Notes under the pieces: generated by a model
What the model was told of the DNA's origin: nothing
The model's database searches: none
The model's input: the letters and a program-made list of their open reading frames with translations, nothing else
Translations under genes and position numbers: made by a program
Part shown: positions 35,302 to 43,042 of the stretch, in pieces
Numbering within the stretch: position 1 is the stretch's first letter
How the letters are laid out: each line of letters starts with the position of its first letter
From: MFD04716-140 sp963703125
Lineage (GTDB): Bacteria; Bacteroidota; Bacteroidia; Flavobacteriales; Flavobacteriaceae
NCBI GenBank assembly: GCA_963703125.1
Contig: OY969790.1
Span: 868,001-932,000 of the forward strand
Length of the DNA stretch: 64,000 nucleotides
Direction of reading: 5' to 3'

Positions 35302-36536
35302 GTGTATTTTATCTATAACCTTATTGTGCAAATCACTTGGTTCCACCTGAGAATAATTGCACTGTTGCATCCTAAAATTAAACTTTTTGTAGAAGGAAGA
35401 AATCAGATTTTTTCTGCTTTGGCCAAAACTTTTTCAAAAACAGATGATGTTGTATGGTTTCATGTAGCTTCTTTAGGAGAGTATGAACAAGGACTCCCAA
35501 TAATGGAAAAAATACGATTGGAATATCCGACCTATAAAATCCTAGTTACTTTTTTTTCTCCCTCGGGTTATGAAATAAAGAAAAACACGAATGCGGCCGA
35601 CTTGGTGACCTATCTCCCTATGGATACGATTAAGAACGTGAAAAAATTCCTTTCATTGACCCATCCTAAACTGGTCATCTTTGTGAAGTATGAAATTTGG
35701 CCCAATTATCTGAAAGTGCTATCAGAGTTCAAAATACCGACCCTTTTGATATCGGCACTCTTTAATAGCAACCAGATCTATTTTAAAAATTACGGGGGAT
35801 TCATGCGCCAATCCCTCAAAAAGTTTACACATTATTTTGTGCAAGACGAAAGCTCCAAAGAATTATTGGAATCTATTGCAATAAGTAACTGTTCAGTAAG
35901 CGGTGACACCCGACTGGATAGGGTTTCACAAATTTTAGACAATGATAATTCACTTCCTTTCATGGAATCATTCAAGAAAGACCGAATGTGTTTTGTAGCC
36001 GGGAGCACTTGGCCTCAAGACGAGGTTATTTTGACCGACTATATTAACAACGCGCCTAAAAATTTGAAGTATGTTTTGGCACCACATACCTTGAAGTCCG
36101 ATAAAATCTTGGGACTTGCTGGAGCAATTACCAAAAAAACCATGCTTTATTCAAAGTTGGATGAATCTGCTATTGGTAATTATGAAGTTTTAATCGTTGA
36201 CCATATAGGTTTGTTGACCAAAATATACAGTTACGCGGATATAGCTTATGTTGGGGGTGCCTTTGATACGGACTCCACAATACCATGGAGCCGGCGGCAT
36301 TTGGCATACCGGTTATTATTGGACCAGATTATCAAGGCTTTAAGGAGGCAGAGGATTTAGTAGCTCAAAAGGGCATCCTGACCATCACTGATAACTGGTC
36401 ATTTGGTGAACTAATGAAAAAATTATTGGACAATCCGGATTATAGATTGAAAACAGGTAATATCAATACCGAATATATATCCAAAAACAAGGGGGCCAGC
36501 ATCCAAATTATGGAGTACATCCGTACATTGTTATGA
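35302..36536 (+). CDS. waaA: 3-deoxy-D-manno-octulosonic acid transferase, frameshifted
   Basis: Kdo transferase that adds Kdo from CMP-Kdo to lipid A precursor at the inner membrane. The N-terminus has a hydrophobic anchor (YNLIVQITWFHLRIIALLHP) followed by GT30-type blocks: WFHVASLGEYEQGLPIMEKI, VTFFSPSGYEI, FVKYEIWPNYL, and FVAGSTWPQDEVIL. As written the frame ends at 36360. Adding one G at about 36270/36271 (ACGGAC to ACGGGAC) restores FDTGLHNTMEPAAFGIPVII, the conserved nucleotide-sugar site, and continues to the stop at 36536, giving about 411 aa, the normal size. A consensus deletion is more likely than real loss, since the enzyme is central to LPS. The start is GTG. Confidence 0.88.
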
Positions 36537-36555
36537 ACTTTTGTTGAAGTGACAT

Positions 36556-36810
36556 ATGAGATTACCTCAAATAGTTTTTCTACTACTTTTATTTTCGATA
36601 TCCATTTTTTCCTGTCGTGAAACTTTAAGCGAGCAGCATGGCAAGACCCGAAAGGAAAACGAGGCTCCAAATATTGAAAAGAATGAAAGGGAGGCATCCC
36701 CAAAAAAAATAGAAGTCAAAAAACCAAAAATTTCTCCTCCTCCAATTGATTCAAAAGAAAGGAACACTAGTGCCCAAGACTCCTTAAAACCGGTAATCGC
36801 AAAAGCCTAA
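36556..36810 (+). CDS. Small lipoprotein, hypothetical
   Basis: An 84-aa protein with a signal sequence (MRLPQIVFLLLLFSISIFSC) ending at Cys20 in a lipobox-like FSISIFSC. The remainder is low-complexity and very rich in Lys, Glu and Pro (KKIEVKKPKISPPPIDSKER), likely an unstructured, surface-tethered tail. It starts 20 bases after the waaA stop and may share its transcript. No family is recognised. Confidence 0.6.
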   Translation: MRLPQIVFLLLLFSISIFSCRETLSEQHGKTRKENEAPNIEKNEREASPKKIEVKKPKISPPPIDSKERNTSAQDSLKPVIAKA

Positions 36811-36872
36811 ATACTCAAATGCAGTGGTTTGCTTTTTTTTGTTAGCTTTACGAGAAACCAACAAACCACAAC

Positions 36873-38198
36873 ATGAATTCCAAAATTCTTAAAATTTCCC
36901 TTATTGCGGCCCTTGCGGGCTTTTTATTTGGATTTGATACGGTAGTTATCTCTGGGGCGGAAAAAAAATTACAGCTATTGTGGAATTCATCCGATTTGTT
37001 CCATGGCACAATAGTTATCGGAATGGCACTTTTTGGCACCATTGTCGGTGCCATGCTGGGTGGCATACCTACAAATAAAATTGGAAGAAAGAACACCTTA
37101 ATTTGGATTGGCGTACTGTATTCGGTCTCCGCAATTGGATCTGCCTTTGCCAACGACCCAATAACATTTGGTATTTTTAGATTTATTGGAGGATTGGGTG
37201 TCGGCGCATCTACAGTTGCCGCACCGGCCTATATTTCGGAAATCGCGCCGGCCAAAGACCGTGGTAGATTGGTTGGGCTGTATCAATTTATGCTTGTTTT
37301 CGGAATTCTAAGTGCCTTTGTATCCAATGCCGCATTTAGTGGAATAGGTGAAAATGACTGGCGATGGATGGTTGGCGTAGAAGCATTCCCGGCAATAATT
37401 TACTCCATTTTTGTGCTCACGGTACCAAAGAGCCCACGGTGGCTATTAACCAAAAATAGAACGGAAGAAGCAAAACAAATATTGACCAACATTAACCCAG
37501 AAATGTCAATCGAGGAACTACAGCAGGAAATTGCAAATGGTCAAGAAGTACATAATGCCACTGAGAGCATTTTTATGAAAAAATACCGCTTTCCGCTGAT
37601 GCTAGCATTTTTTATAGCTTTTTTCAATCAATTTTCGGGTATAAATGCATTCCTATATTATGCCCCAAGAATATTTGAAGCTGCGGGTCTGGGAGAAAGT
37701 ACGGCGTTGCTTAGTAGTATTGGAATTGGGGTGACCAACCTCATTTTTACAATTGTGGGCATTTTTCTCATTGACCGCCTAGGAAGAAAACAGCTTATGT
37801 ATTTTGGCTCTGCAGGATATATAATTTCCCTGTCGTTGGTCGCCGCGGCATTTATTTTTGGATGGCAAGGTATGGCTGTTCCTATTTTCCTTTTTCTGTT
37901 CATTGCTTCACATGCCATTGGGCAAGGAGCGGTCATCTGGGTGTTTATCTCTGAGGTATTCCCGAATCATTTGCGAGGTGCCGGACAGTCTTTCGGGAGC
38001 TCGGTACACTGGGTCCTGGCTTGGCTTATTCCAATATCCATACCCACTTTATTTGCTTGGGTAGGTCCTGGCCCGGTCTTTGCTTTTTTCGCTTTTATGA
38101 TGGTGCTACAACTTCTGTTCGTGCGTTTCATGATGCCAGAAACCAAGGGTGTTTCATTGGAGGAGTTAAGCAAAACGCTGAGCGGAAAAAAATCATGA
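36873..38198 (+). CDS. Sugar porter family MFS transporter
   Basis: A 441-aa, 12-helix inner-membrane symporter. Family signatures: AALAGFLFGFDTVVISGAE at helix 1, NKIGRKNTLIW after helix 2, the first-half end motif VPKSPRWLL, the IDRLGRKQLMYFG repeat in the second half, and the C-terminal MPETKGVSLEEL. The FNQFSGINAFLYYAPRIFE stretch in helix 7 is the sugar-binding QQxSGxN-type motif with F-N at its front. The imported sugar cannot be deduced. It appears to stand alone. Confidence 0.93.
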   Translation: MNSKILKISLIAALAGFLFGFDTVVISGAEKKLQLLWNSSDLFHGTIVIGMALFGTIVGAMLGGIPTNKIGRKNTLIWIGVLYSVSAIGSAFANDPITFGIFRFIGGLGVGASTVAAPAYISEIAPAKDRGRLVGLYQFMLVFGILSAFVSNAAFSGIGENDWRWMVGVEAFPAIIYSIFVLTVPKSPRWLLTKNRTEEAKQILTNINPEMSIEELQQEIANGQEVHNATESIFMKKYRFPLMLAFFIAFFNQFSGINAFLYYAPRIFEAAGLGESTALLSSIGIGVTNLIFTIVGIFLIDRLGRKQLMYFGSAGYIISLSLVAAAFIFGWQGMAVPIFLFLFIASHAIGQGAVIWVFISEVFPNHLRGAGQSFGSSVHWVLAWLIPISIPTLFAWVGPGPVFAFFAFMMVLQLLFVRFMMPETKGVSLEELSKTLSGKKS

Positions 38199-38346
38199 AA
38201 CCATCCATTTACTTTTATCAATTCACCGATAAAACTGGCATTCTATCGGTCAAGGGCACTAAGGTTGAGACAGTTAGTCGAAATAATTGCCTTAAAACTA
38301 AAGATTGTGTACCCAATTACTTATATTTAATAAAATAACGAAAATC

Positions 38347-38475
38347 ATGGAACAAGAAATTACTTTTGGAGTAAAGGTCTTGAACGGTTTTCTTAGTATA
38401 ATGGTTGTAGTTTTGGTAGGCATTTTGCTTTCCGTAGTGGTAAGTCTTATACTTTGGGCCTTCGGATTCTTTTAA
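38347..38475 (+). CDS. Single-helix small protein (42 aa), hypothetical
   Basis: ATG at 38347 opens a 42-codon frame beginning MEQEITFGVKVLNGFLSIMV. Most of it is one membrane helix (SIMVVVLVGILLSVVVSLILW), and it ends in GFF. It has an acidic N-terminus, one clear helix, an A-rich leader (AAAATAACGAAAATC) and a strong terminator about 70 bases downstream, all of which favour a real gene. No family is known to me. Confidence 0.5.
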   Translation: MEQEITFGVKVLNGFLSIMVVVLVGILLSVVVSLILWAFGFF

Positions 38476-38545
38476 ACCGATTATCTTATGTTCCCCAAAA
38501 ACCTATGCCCCCTATTTGATGTTTAAAATTTGATTTGACCAATGC

Positions 38546-38578
38546 CAAAAAAGCCCTCCAAAATTGGAGGGCTTTTTA
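38546..38578. terminator. Bidirectional terminator
   Basis: AAAAAGCCCTCCA pairs perfectly with TGGAGGGCTTTTT around a four-base loop. It can serve the small plus-strand gene ending at 38475 and the minus-strand gene ending at 38627. Confidence 0.9.
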
Positions 38579-38626
38579 TTTCTGGGACCATTTAAGCCCA
38601 ATCTTGCATGAGTGTCTTAATTAAGA

Positions 38627-38848
38627 TTACACTTCCAAACGACCATTGAGCCGTTTGTCAATCTTCTTTTTCTTTTCTGTAATTCTTTTCATAAGGTCCA
38701 TTAGCTTGGAATCCTTCGTTTCCTTATAAACCTCATTGATCTTCAATATCAAATCCTTTGCCTCACGAGAAGCTGTCACCCTATCGCTCGTAGACATATT
38801 ACTCATCTTCCTATTTTCAAATTCTAGGGCTAATTCGGTAAAATCCAT
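38627..38848 (-). CDS. Conserved hypothetical small helical protein (73 aa)
   Basis: A 73-aa, highly charged, helical protein (MDFTELALEFENRKMSNMST ... RVTASREAKDLILKINEVYK ... LMKRITEKKKKIDKRLNGRLEV). No signal peptide or membrane helix. The regular heptad-like spacing of Leu and Ile suggests a coiled coil. Codon use resembles neighbours, and a terminator lies past its 3' end, so I take it as real. Function is unknown. Confidence 0.65.
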   Translation of the reverse strand: MDFTELALEFENRKMSNMSTSDRVTASREAKDLILKINEVYKETKDSKLMDLMKRITEKKKKIDKRLNGRLEV

Positions 38849-39118
38849 ACTTATTTTTGTTCTAAGTTACTATATAATTGATTGGACTGCAATATAGTAA
38901 CTATTGTTAATTTCTATTAAATTATTCGTATTTCATATTTATGAAACTATTAAGATATGAAAGTAAACATATAAACTACAAAAGGGCATCAAAAACTTAT
39001 CAACTCTTTATAGGATATGGAAAATTTGTAAGCTATTGAATTATTAAGAATGGTTGCCAATTAAATTTGGCAAACAGTGGTATATTTATTTTCCGAATAA
39101 TAATCACAAAAGAACAAA

Positions 39119-40099
39119 ATGATCACGAATAAGATTTCCAGAAGAAAAGCAATTGAAAATAGTTTAAAAGTATCATTGGCTGCAATAGGTGGTTTTGCAT
39201 TTAGTAATGCCCATGAAATGGCTGCAATTCAGAAACCTGCCCATGTAAAAAAATTGCCATTCCGCATAAGTCTCAACACTTCTACGATTTCCGCATACAA
39301 ATTAGGGGTGGATCAACAAATTGAAATGGTGTCAAAAGCAGGTTTTGACGGAATTGAATTATGGATGAGCGACATTTTGGCTTATTTGGAAAAGGGAGGG
39401 AGTACAGAAACCTTAAAAGGGAAGTTACAGGAAGGCAATCTTTACTTGGAAAATATTATTGGGTTTGCGCCGTGGTGCAGTGATGATCCATCGGCACGAA
39501 AAAAGGCCATTGAACAGGTTAGAAAAGAAATGATTATTACCGCTGAATTGGGAGGAAGGTATATTGCCGCTCCGGTCTTGGGCTTAAAATCCCTTGACTG
39601 TTCAATGTTTGATGAATATGCAGGGCGTTATAACGCAATTCTCTTCTTGACCAATGAAACCAGTGTTATTCCCATACTCGAAATTTGGGGAACCGGGGTA
39701 CTAAATAACTTGGCAGATTGTTCAAAAATCGTAATGGCAACAGGTAATAATGATGCCACCATGTTGTTAGACTTTTATCATTTGTACAGAGGGGGAAGTG
39801 GTTATGATACTTTGGACATTATCAACGGAAAACGATTGCCTGTCATTCATATGAACGATTTCCCATCTTCCCCAGTCCGGGAAGCGTTGACCGATGCAGA
39901 TAGAATACTTCCGGGAGATGGTATTTGCCCGTTCAGTGAAATTCTTCCCAAGTTATACGAATCCGGATTTAGAGGTGGATTATCCGTAGAGCTTTTCAAT
40001 AGGCACTACTGGGCAACCATGGATGCGGAAGCTATGTTAAAAAACAGTTATGAAAAAACCGTTTCGGTTATTGAAAGGGCACTCATTAATATTATATGA
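39119..40099 (+). CDS. Sugar phosphate isomerase/epimerase-like TIM-barrel protein with Tat-like signal
   Basis: A 326-aa xylose-isomerase-like TIM barrel (AP_endonuc_2 family). The N-terminus MITNKISRRKAIENSLKVSL then AAIGGFAFSNA carries a twin arginine in a Tat-like setting, so export in folded form is likely. Barrel landmarks: FRISLNTSTISAYKLGVDQQ, GFDGIELWMSD, MLLDFYHLYRGG, VIHMNDFPSSP and GGLSVELFNRHYW, which contribute the metal-binding Glu, Asp and His residues. The substrate is unknown. It stands alone, followed by a terminator hairpin. Confidence 0.85.
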   Translation: MITNKISRRKAIENSLKVSLAAIGGFAFSNAHEMAAIQKPAHVKKLPFRISLNTSTISAYKLGVDQQIEMVSKAGFDGIELWMSDILAYLEKGGSTETLKGKLQEGNLYLENIIGFAPWCSDDPSARKKAIEQVRKEMIITAELGGRYIAAPVLGLKSLDCSMFDEYAGRYNAILFLTNETSVIPILEIWGTGVLNNLADCSKIVMATGNNDATMLLDFYHLYRGGSGYDTLDIINGKRLPVIHMNDFPSSPVREALTDADRILPGDGICPFSEILPKLYESGFRGGLSVELFNRHYWATMDAEAMLKNSYEKTVSVIERALINII

Positions 40100-40117
40100 A
40101 TTGAGTTTAAAAACAAA

Positions 40118-40143
40118 AAAGCCGACTCCTAAAAGTCGGCTTT
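40118..40143. terminator. Bidirectional terminator between the TIM-barrel gene and tRNA-Leu
   Basis: AAAGCCGACT pairs with AGTCGGCTTT around a six-base loop. On the minus strand the stem is followed by TTTTTT, so it fits the tRNA-Leu transcript best; it also follows the plus-strand gene. Confidence 0.85.
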
Positions 40144-40152
40144 CCCTTGTTG

Positions 40153-40234
40153 TACAGGCGGAGAGACTCGAACTCTCACACCTTGCGGCACTAGATCCTA
40201 AGTCTAGCATGTCTACCAATTCCATCACGCCTGC
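40153..40234 (-). tRNA. tRNA-Leu (TAG)
   Basis: On the minus strand: acceptor GCAGGCG paired with CGCCTGT (one G-U pair), D-arm with TGGAATTGGTAGACA, anticodon stem-loop CTAGA-CTTAGGA-TCTAG (anticodon TAG), short class II variable arm GTGCCGCAAGGTGT, T-arm GAGAGTTCGAGTCTCTC. Discriminator A, no CCA encoded. Confidence 0.95.
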
Positions 40235-40461
40235 ATCCAAGTCCTGTTCGCAACTATTGCAAACGGGCTGCAAATATAAAGTAAAAATTCAATTCCCTAA
40301 ATATACTGACCGTAAAAAATACTTTTCATTTGGTATAAAATATTTGTCGTTTTGGGCCGAATAAACATATGCCCTTTGGGACAGGAATTCATGTAATTTT
40401 CAGGGCAGGGCTATTTACTATGGGGCTTTTCGTATTTTTAACCACAATACACCTCGTTACA

Positions 40462-41853
40462 ATGAAGAACATCAAAGAATACATTTCCCAAAACAAAGAT
40501 CGATTTCTTGAAGAACTTATGGAGCTACTGCGGATTCCGTCGGTCAGTGCGGATTCGGCCTATACACAAGACGTGCTCGCCGCGGCCGAAACCGTAAAAT
40601 TACGTCTGGCAGCAGCTGGTTGCAATAAAGTTGAAATTTGCGATACCTCGGGCTATCCAATCGTTTATGGCGAACGAATCATTGATTCCGGACTTCCTAC
40701 GATCCTAGTGTACGGCCATTATGATGTACAGCCGCCAGATCCCTTGGATCTATGGAACTCGCCGCCATTCGAGCCCATAATCAAAAAAAACACTTTGCAC
40801 CCGGAAGGTGCCATTTATGCCCGCGGTGCGTGCGATGACAAAGGTCAAATGTACATGCACATAAAAGCATTGGAATTTATGGTACAAACCGATCAATTAC
40901 CCTGCAACGTCAAATTTATGATCGAGGGGGAAGAGGAAATCGGAAGTAAAAGTCTGGCAGCTTTTGTTACGGAAAACCATGAAAAATTGACCGCCGATAT
41001 CATTCTTGTGTCGGATACAGGAATGATCGCCAAAGATGTACCTTCCATCACTACCGGACTAAGGGGTCTAAGCTATGTGGAAGTCGAGGTAACCGCCGCA
41101 AATCGGGACTTGCATTCAGGGCTTTATGGTGGGGCCGTAGCCAACCCAATAAATATTCTGGCGAAGATGATCGCCTCCTTGCATGATGAGGACAACCATA
41201 TAACCATTCCCGGATTTTATGACAAGGTCGAAGAACTTTCCAAGGAAGAACGTACTGAAATGGCCAAGGCTCCTTTTGTTTTAAACGACTATCAAAATGC
41301 CTTGAACATAGAAGCGGTTTATGGAGAAAAAGGGTACACCACTAATGAACGGAATTCCATTCGGCCTACTTTGGATGTAAACGGAATATGGGGCGGCTAT
41401 ACCGGAGAGGGTGCAAAAACGGTCATTGCGAGTAAGGCCTATGCCAAAATTTCCATGAGATTGGTACCACATCAAGATTGGAAAGAAATAACCGAGCTTT
41501 TTAAATCGAATTTCGAAAAAATAGCACCGAAAGGAGTGACAGTCAAGGTGACTCCACATCATGGTGGACAGGGATATGTGACCCCTATAGATACCATTGC
41601 CTACCAAGCGGCATCAAAGGCGTATGAAATTTCTTTTGGCAAAAAACCCATCCCACAACGCAGTGGCGGTAGTATTCCCATTGTTTCCCTTTTTGAAAAA
41701 GAACTGGACTGTAAGACCATTTTAATGGGCTTTGGGCTCGACAGTGACGCCATACACTCCCCCAATGAGCATTTCGGGGTTTGGAACTATTTAAAAGGTA
41801 TTGAGACCATACCTTATTTTTATAAATACTTTATGGAGATGAATTCCAAATAA
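40462..41853 (+). CDS. M20 family dipeptidase / carboxypeptidase
   Basis: A 463-aa cytoplasmic metallopeptidase of the M20 (carnosinase-like, CNDP) group. Metal and catalytic residues lie in LVYGHYDVQPPDPL, YARGACDDKGQMYMH, MIEGEEEIGSKSL, LVSDTG and the C-terminal HSPNEHFGVW; the dimerisation domain contains DLHSGLYGGAVANP. Such enzymes hydrolyse di- and tripeptides. I start it at 40462 (MKNIKEYISQNKDRFLEELM), which is where relatives begin; the longer frame from 40369 adds an unrelated hydrophobic stretch. Confidence 0.93.
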   Translation: MKNIKEYISQNKDRFLEELMELLRIPSVSADSAYTQDVLAAAETVKLRLAAAGCNKVEICDTSGYPIVYGERIIDSGLPTILVYGHYDVQPPDPLDLWNSPPFEPIIKKNTLHPEGAIYARGACDDKGQMYMHIKALEFMVQTDQLPCNVKFMIEGEEEIGSKSLAAFVTENHEKLTADIILVSDTGMIAKDVPSITTGLRGLSYVEVEVTAANRDLHSGLYGGAVANPINILAKMIASLHDEDNHITIPGFYDKVEELSKEERTEMAKAPFVLNDYQNALNIEAVYGEKGYTTNERNSIRPTLDVNGIWGGYTGEGAKTVIASKAYAKISMRLVPHQDWKEITELFKSNFEKIAPKGVTVKVTPHHGGQGYVTPIDTIAYQAASKAYEISFGKKPIPQRSGGSIPIVSLFEKELDCKTILMGFGLDSDAIHSPNEHFGVWNYLKGIETIPYFYKYFMEMNSK

Positions 41854-41863
41854 AATTCAAAAA

Positions 41864-41921
41864 ACCAAATTCCAAATTTCAAGTTTTTGATTGGAGTTTA
41901 GAATTTATGTATTTGGATTTG
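41864..41921. repeat. Imperfect inverted repeat of the CCAAATTCCAAATT type
   Basis: Between two convergent stops, ACCAAATTCCAAATTTCAAG is followed after a short loop by TTGGAGTTTAGAATTT and ATTTGGATTTG, which are partly complementary. Such AAATTCC-rich inverted repeats recur between genes in Flavobacteriaceae. It may also act as a weak bidirectional terminator. Confidence 0.55.
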
Positions 41922-41930
41922 AAAATCATT

Positions 41931-42509
41931 TTAGATTTTCTTGACAAACTTCGTTAGTATGACGATCTGTTGACCATCAACTTTACCTTCAATATATTCG
42001 ACATTCTCGCGATCCAAAGAAATTCTGCGTACTGAGGTTCCCTGTTTGGCCACCATACTGGAGCCTTTTACTTTAAGGTCTTTGATAAGTACGACCGAAT
42101 CCCCAGCTTCCAAAATGACACCATTTGCATCTCTATGGATAATTTTATCCGCTTCGGCCATTCCTTCTCCTGTAGCCTTTGCCCAGTTCAAAGAGTCTTC
42201 ATCTAGATACATCATGTCCAATAAGTCCTTTGGCCATCCTTCTGCTTTTAATCTTGATAGCATGCGCCACACCACGACCTTTACTGGATCGTATTCGCTC
42301 CACATGCTTTCATTAAGGCATCGCCAGTGATTCACATCCATAGTTCCAGGATTTTCAATTTGTCCATTACAGGTAGCGCAAACCAATACACTACCATCCA
42401 TACCTCCCACAGAAATGGGAGGGACCTCATAGATTTGTAAATTATTGGTGGACCCACATAGCTCGCATTTTGAATCGCTTCGTGCCCATAAATCTTCTAA
42501 TAACCGCAT
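41931..42509 (-). CDS. PhnA domain protein
   Basis: A 192-aa cytoplasmic protein. An N-terminal zinc ribbon (SKCELCGST ... VCATCNGQI) precedes a central helical part and the C-terminal PhnA domain (GVILEAGDSVVLIKDLKVKG, then ending VILTKFVKKI). Despite its historic name the domain is not a proven phosphonate enzyme; it is an SH3-like fold of unknown role. It is transcribed alone from a minus-strand TATTTTTG element about 20 bases upstream of the ATG. Confidence 0.88.
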   Translation of the reverse strand: MRLLEDLWARSDSKCELCGSTNNLQIYEVPPISVGGMDGSVLVCATCNGQIENPGTMDVNHWRCLNESMWSEYDPVKVVVWRMLSRLKAEGWPKDLLDMMYLDEDSLNWAKATGEGMAEADKIIHRDANGVILEAGDSVVLIKDLKVKGSSMVAKQGTSVRRISLDRENVEYIEGKVDGQQIVILTKFVKKI

Positions 42510-42529
42510 TTAAAATTCTAATTTGAGTG

Positions 42530-42537
42530 CAAAAATA
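42530..42537 (-). promoter_or_regulatory. -7 promoter element of the PhnA gene
   Basis: On the minus strand TATTTTTG matches TAnnTTTG, 20 bases before the ATG. A -33 TTG is not clear. Confidence 0.5.
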
Positions 42538-42610
42538 GTTCATTTTGAAAAAGAAAGCTTACTACGTTTAGGAATATGTTAAAATTTCATTGGCATTAAA
42601 GATTTTATCT

Positions 42611-42650
42611 CTACACTTGTAGAATTAAATAATTTGTTCTATGTTTGTAG
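42611..42650 (+). promoter_or_regulatory. Promoter and BlaI-type operators of the first BlaI/M56 operon
   Basis: CTACACTTGTAG (42611-42622) is a perfect palindrome containing TACAnnTGTA, the classical BlaI/MecI box. A second, half-degenerate copy CTATGTTTGTAG lies at 42639-42650. The TTG of the first box (42617-42619) and the TATGTTTG within the second (42640-42647) are spaced 20 bases apart and form a Bacteroidota -33/-7 promoter. Repressor bound to either box would block both promoter elements. Confidence 0.75.
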
Positions 42651-42673
42651 AGTCATTCCTAAAAAAGAGCACA

Positions 42674-43039
42674 ATGTCATTATCAAGGTCCGAAGAAGAA
42701 CTTATGAATATTTTATGGAAGCAGAAGAAAGCCTTTATGAAAGACTTGCTAGATGCCTACCCCCAGCCCAAACCGGCCCCAACTACGGTGGCCACACTTT
42801 TGAAGCGCATGACCGATAAAGGTTTTGTTGGCTATAACACCATTGGTAATGCCCGGGAATATTTTTACCTGGTTAAAAAGAAAGACTATTTTTCAAAACA
42901 TGTCAACGGACTCATAAAAAACTTTTTTAATGACAGTCCGGGTCAATTTGCCTCCTTTTTTACCCAACAAACAGATTTGAGCAAATCTGAGCTGAAAAAA
43001 CTGAAAAAACTGATAGATAAAGAATTAAAAAAGAAGTAA
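42674..43039 (+). CDS. BlaI/MecI/CopY family transcriptional repressor (first copy)
   Basis: A 121-aa winged-helix repressor. The N-terminal DNA-binding domain reads LSRSEEELMNILWKQKKAFM ... PAPTTVATLLKRMTDKGFVG, and the C-terminal dimerisation helices include FFNDSPGQFASFFTQQ. In the Bla/Mec systems such repressors are cleaved after a membrane sensor detects beta-lactam; here the inducing signal is unknown. The start at 42674 is downstream of the -7 element, which excludes the longer frame from 42641. The M56 sensor gene begins three bases after its stop. Its own promoter carries matching operators. Confidence 0.93.
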   Translation: MSLSRSEEELMNILWKQKKAFMKDLLDAYPQPKPAPTTVATLLKRMTDKGFVGYNTIGNAREYFYLVKKKDYFSKHVNGLIKNFFNDSPGQFASFFTQQTDLSKSELKKLKKLIDKELKKK

Positions 43040-43042
43040 GCC

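Noticed and set aside
41931..42509. A phosphonate-degradation role for the PhnA protein
   Set aside because: No other phosphonate genes are nearby, and the PhnA name does not denote a proven activity.
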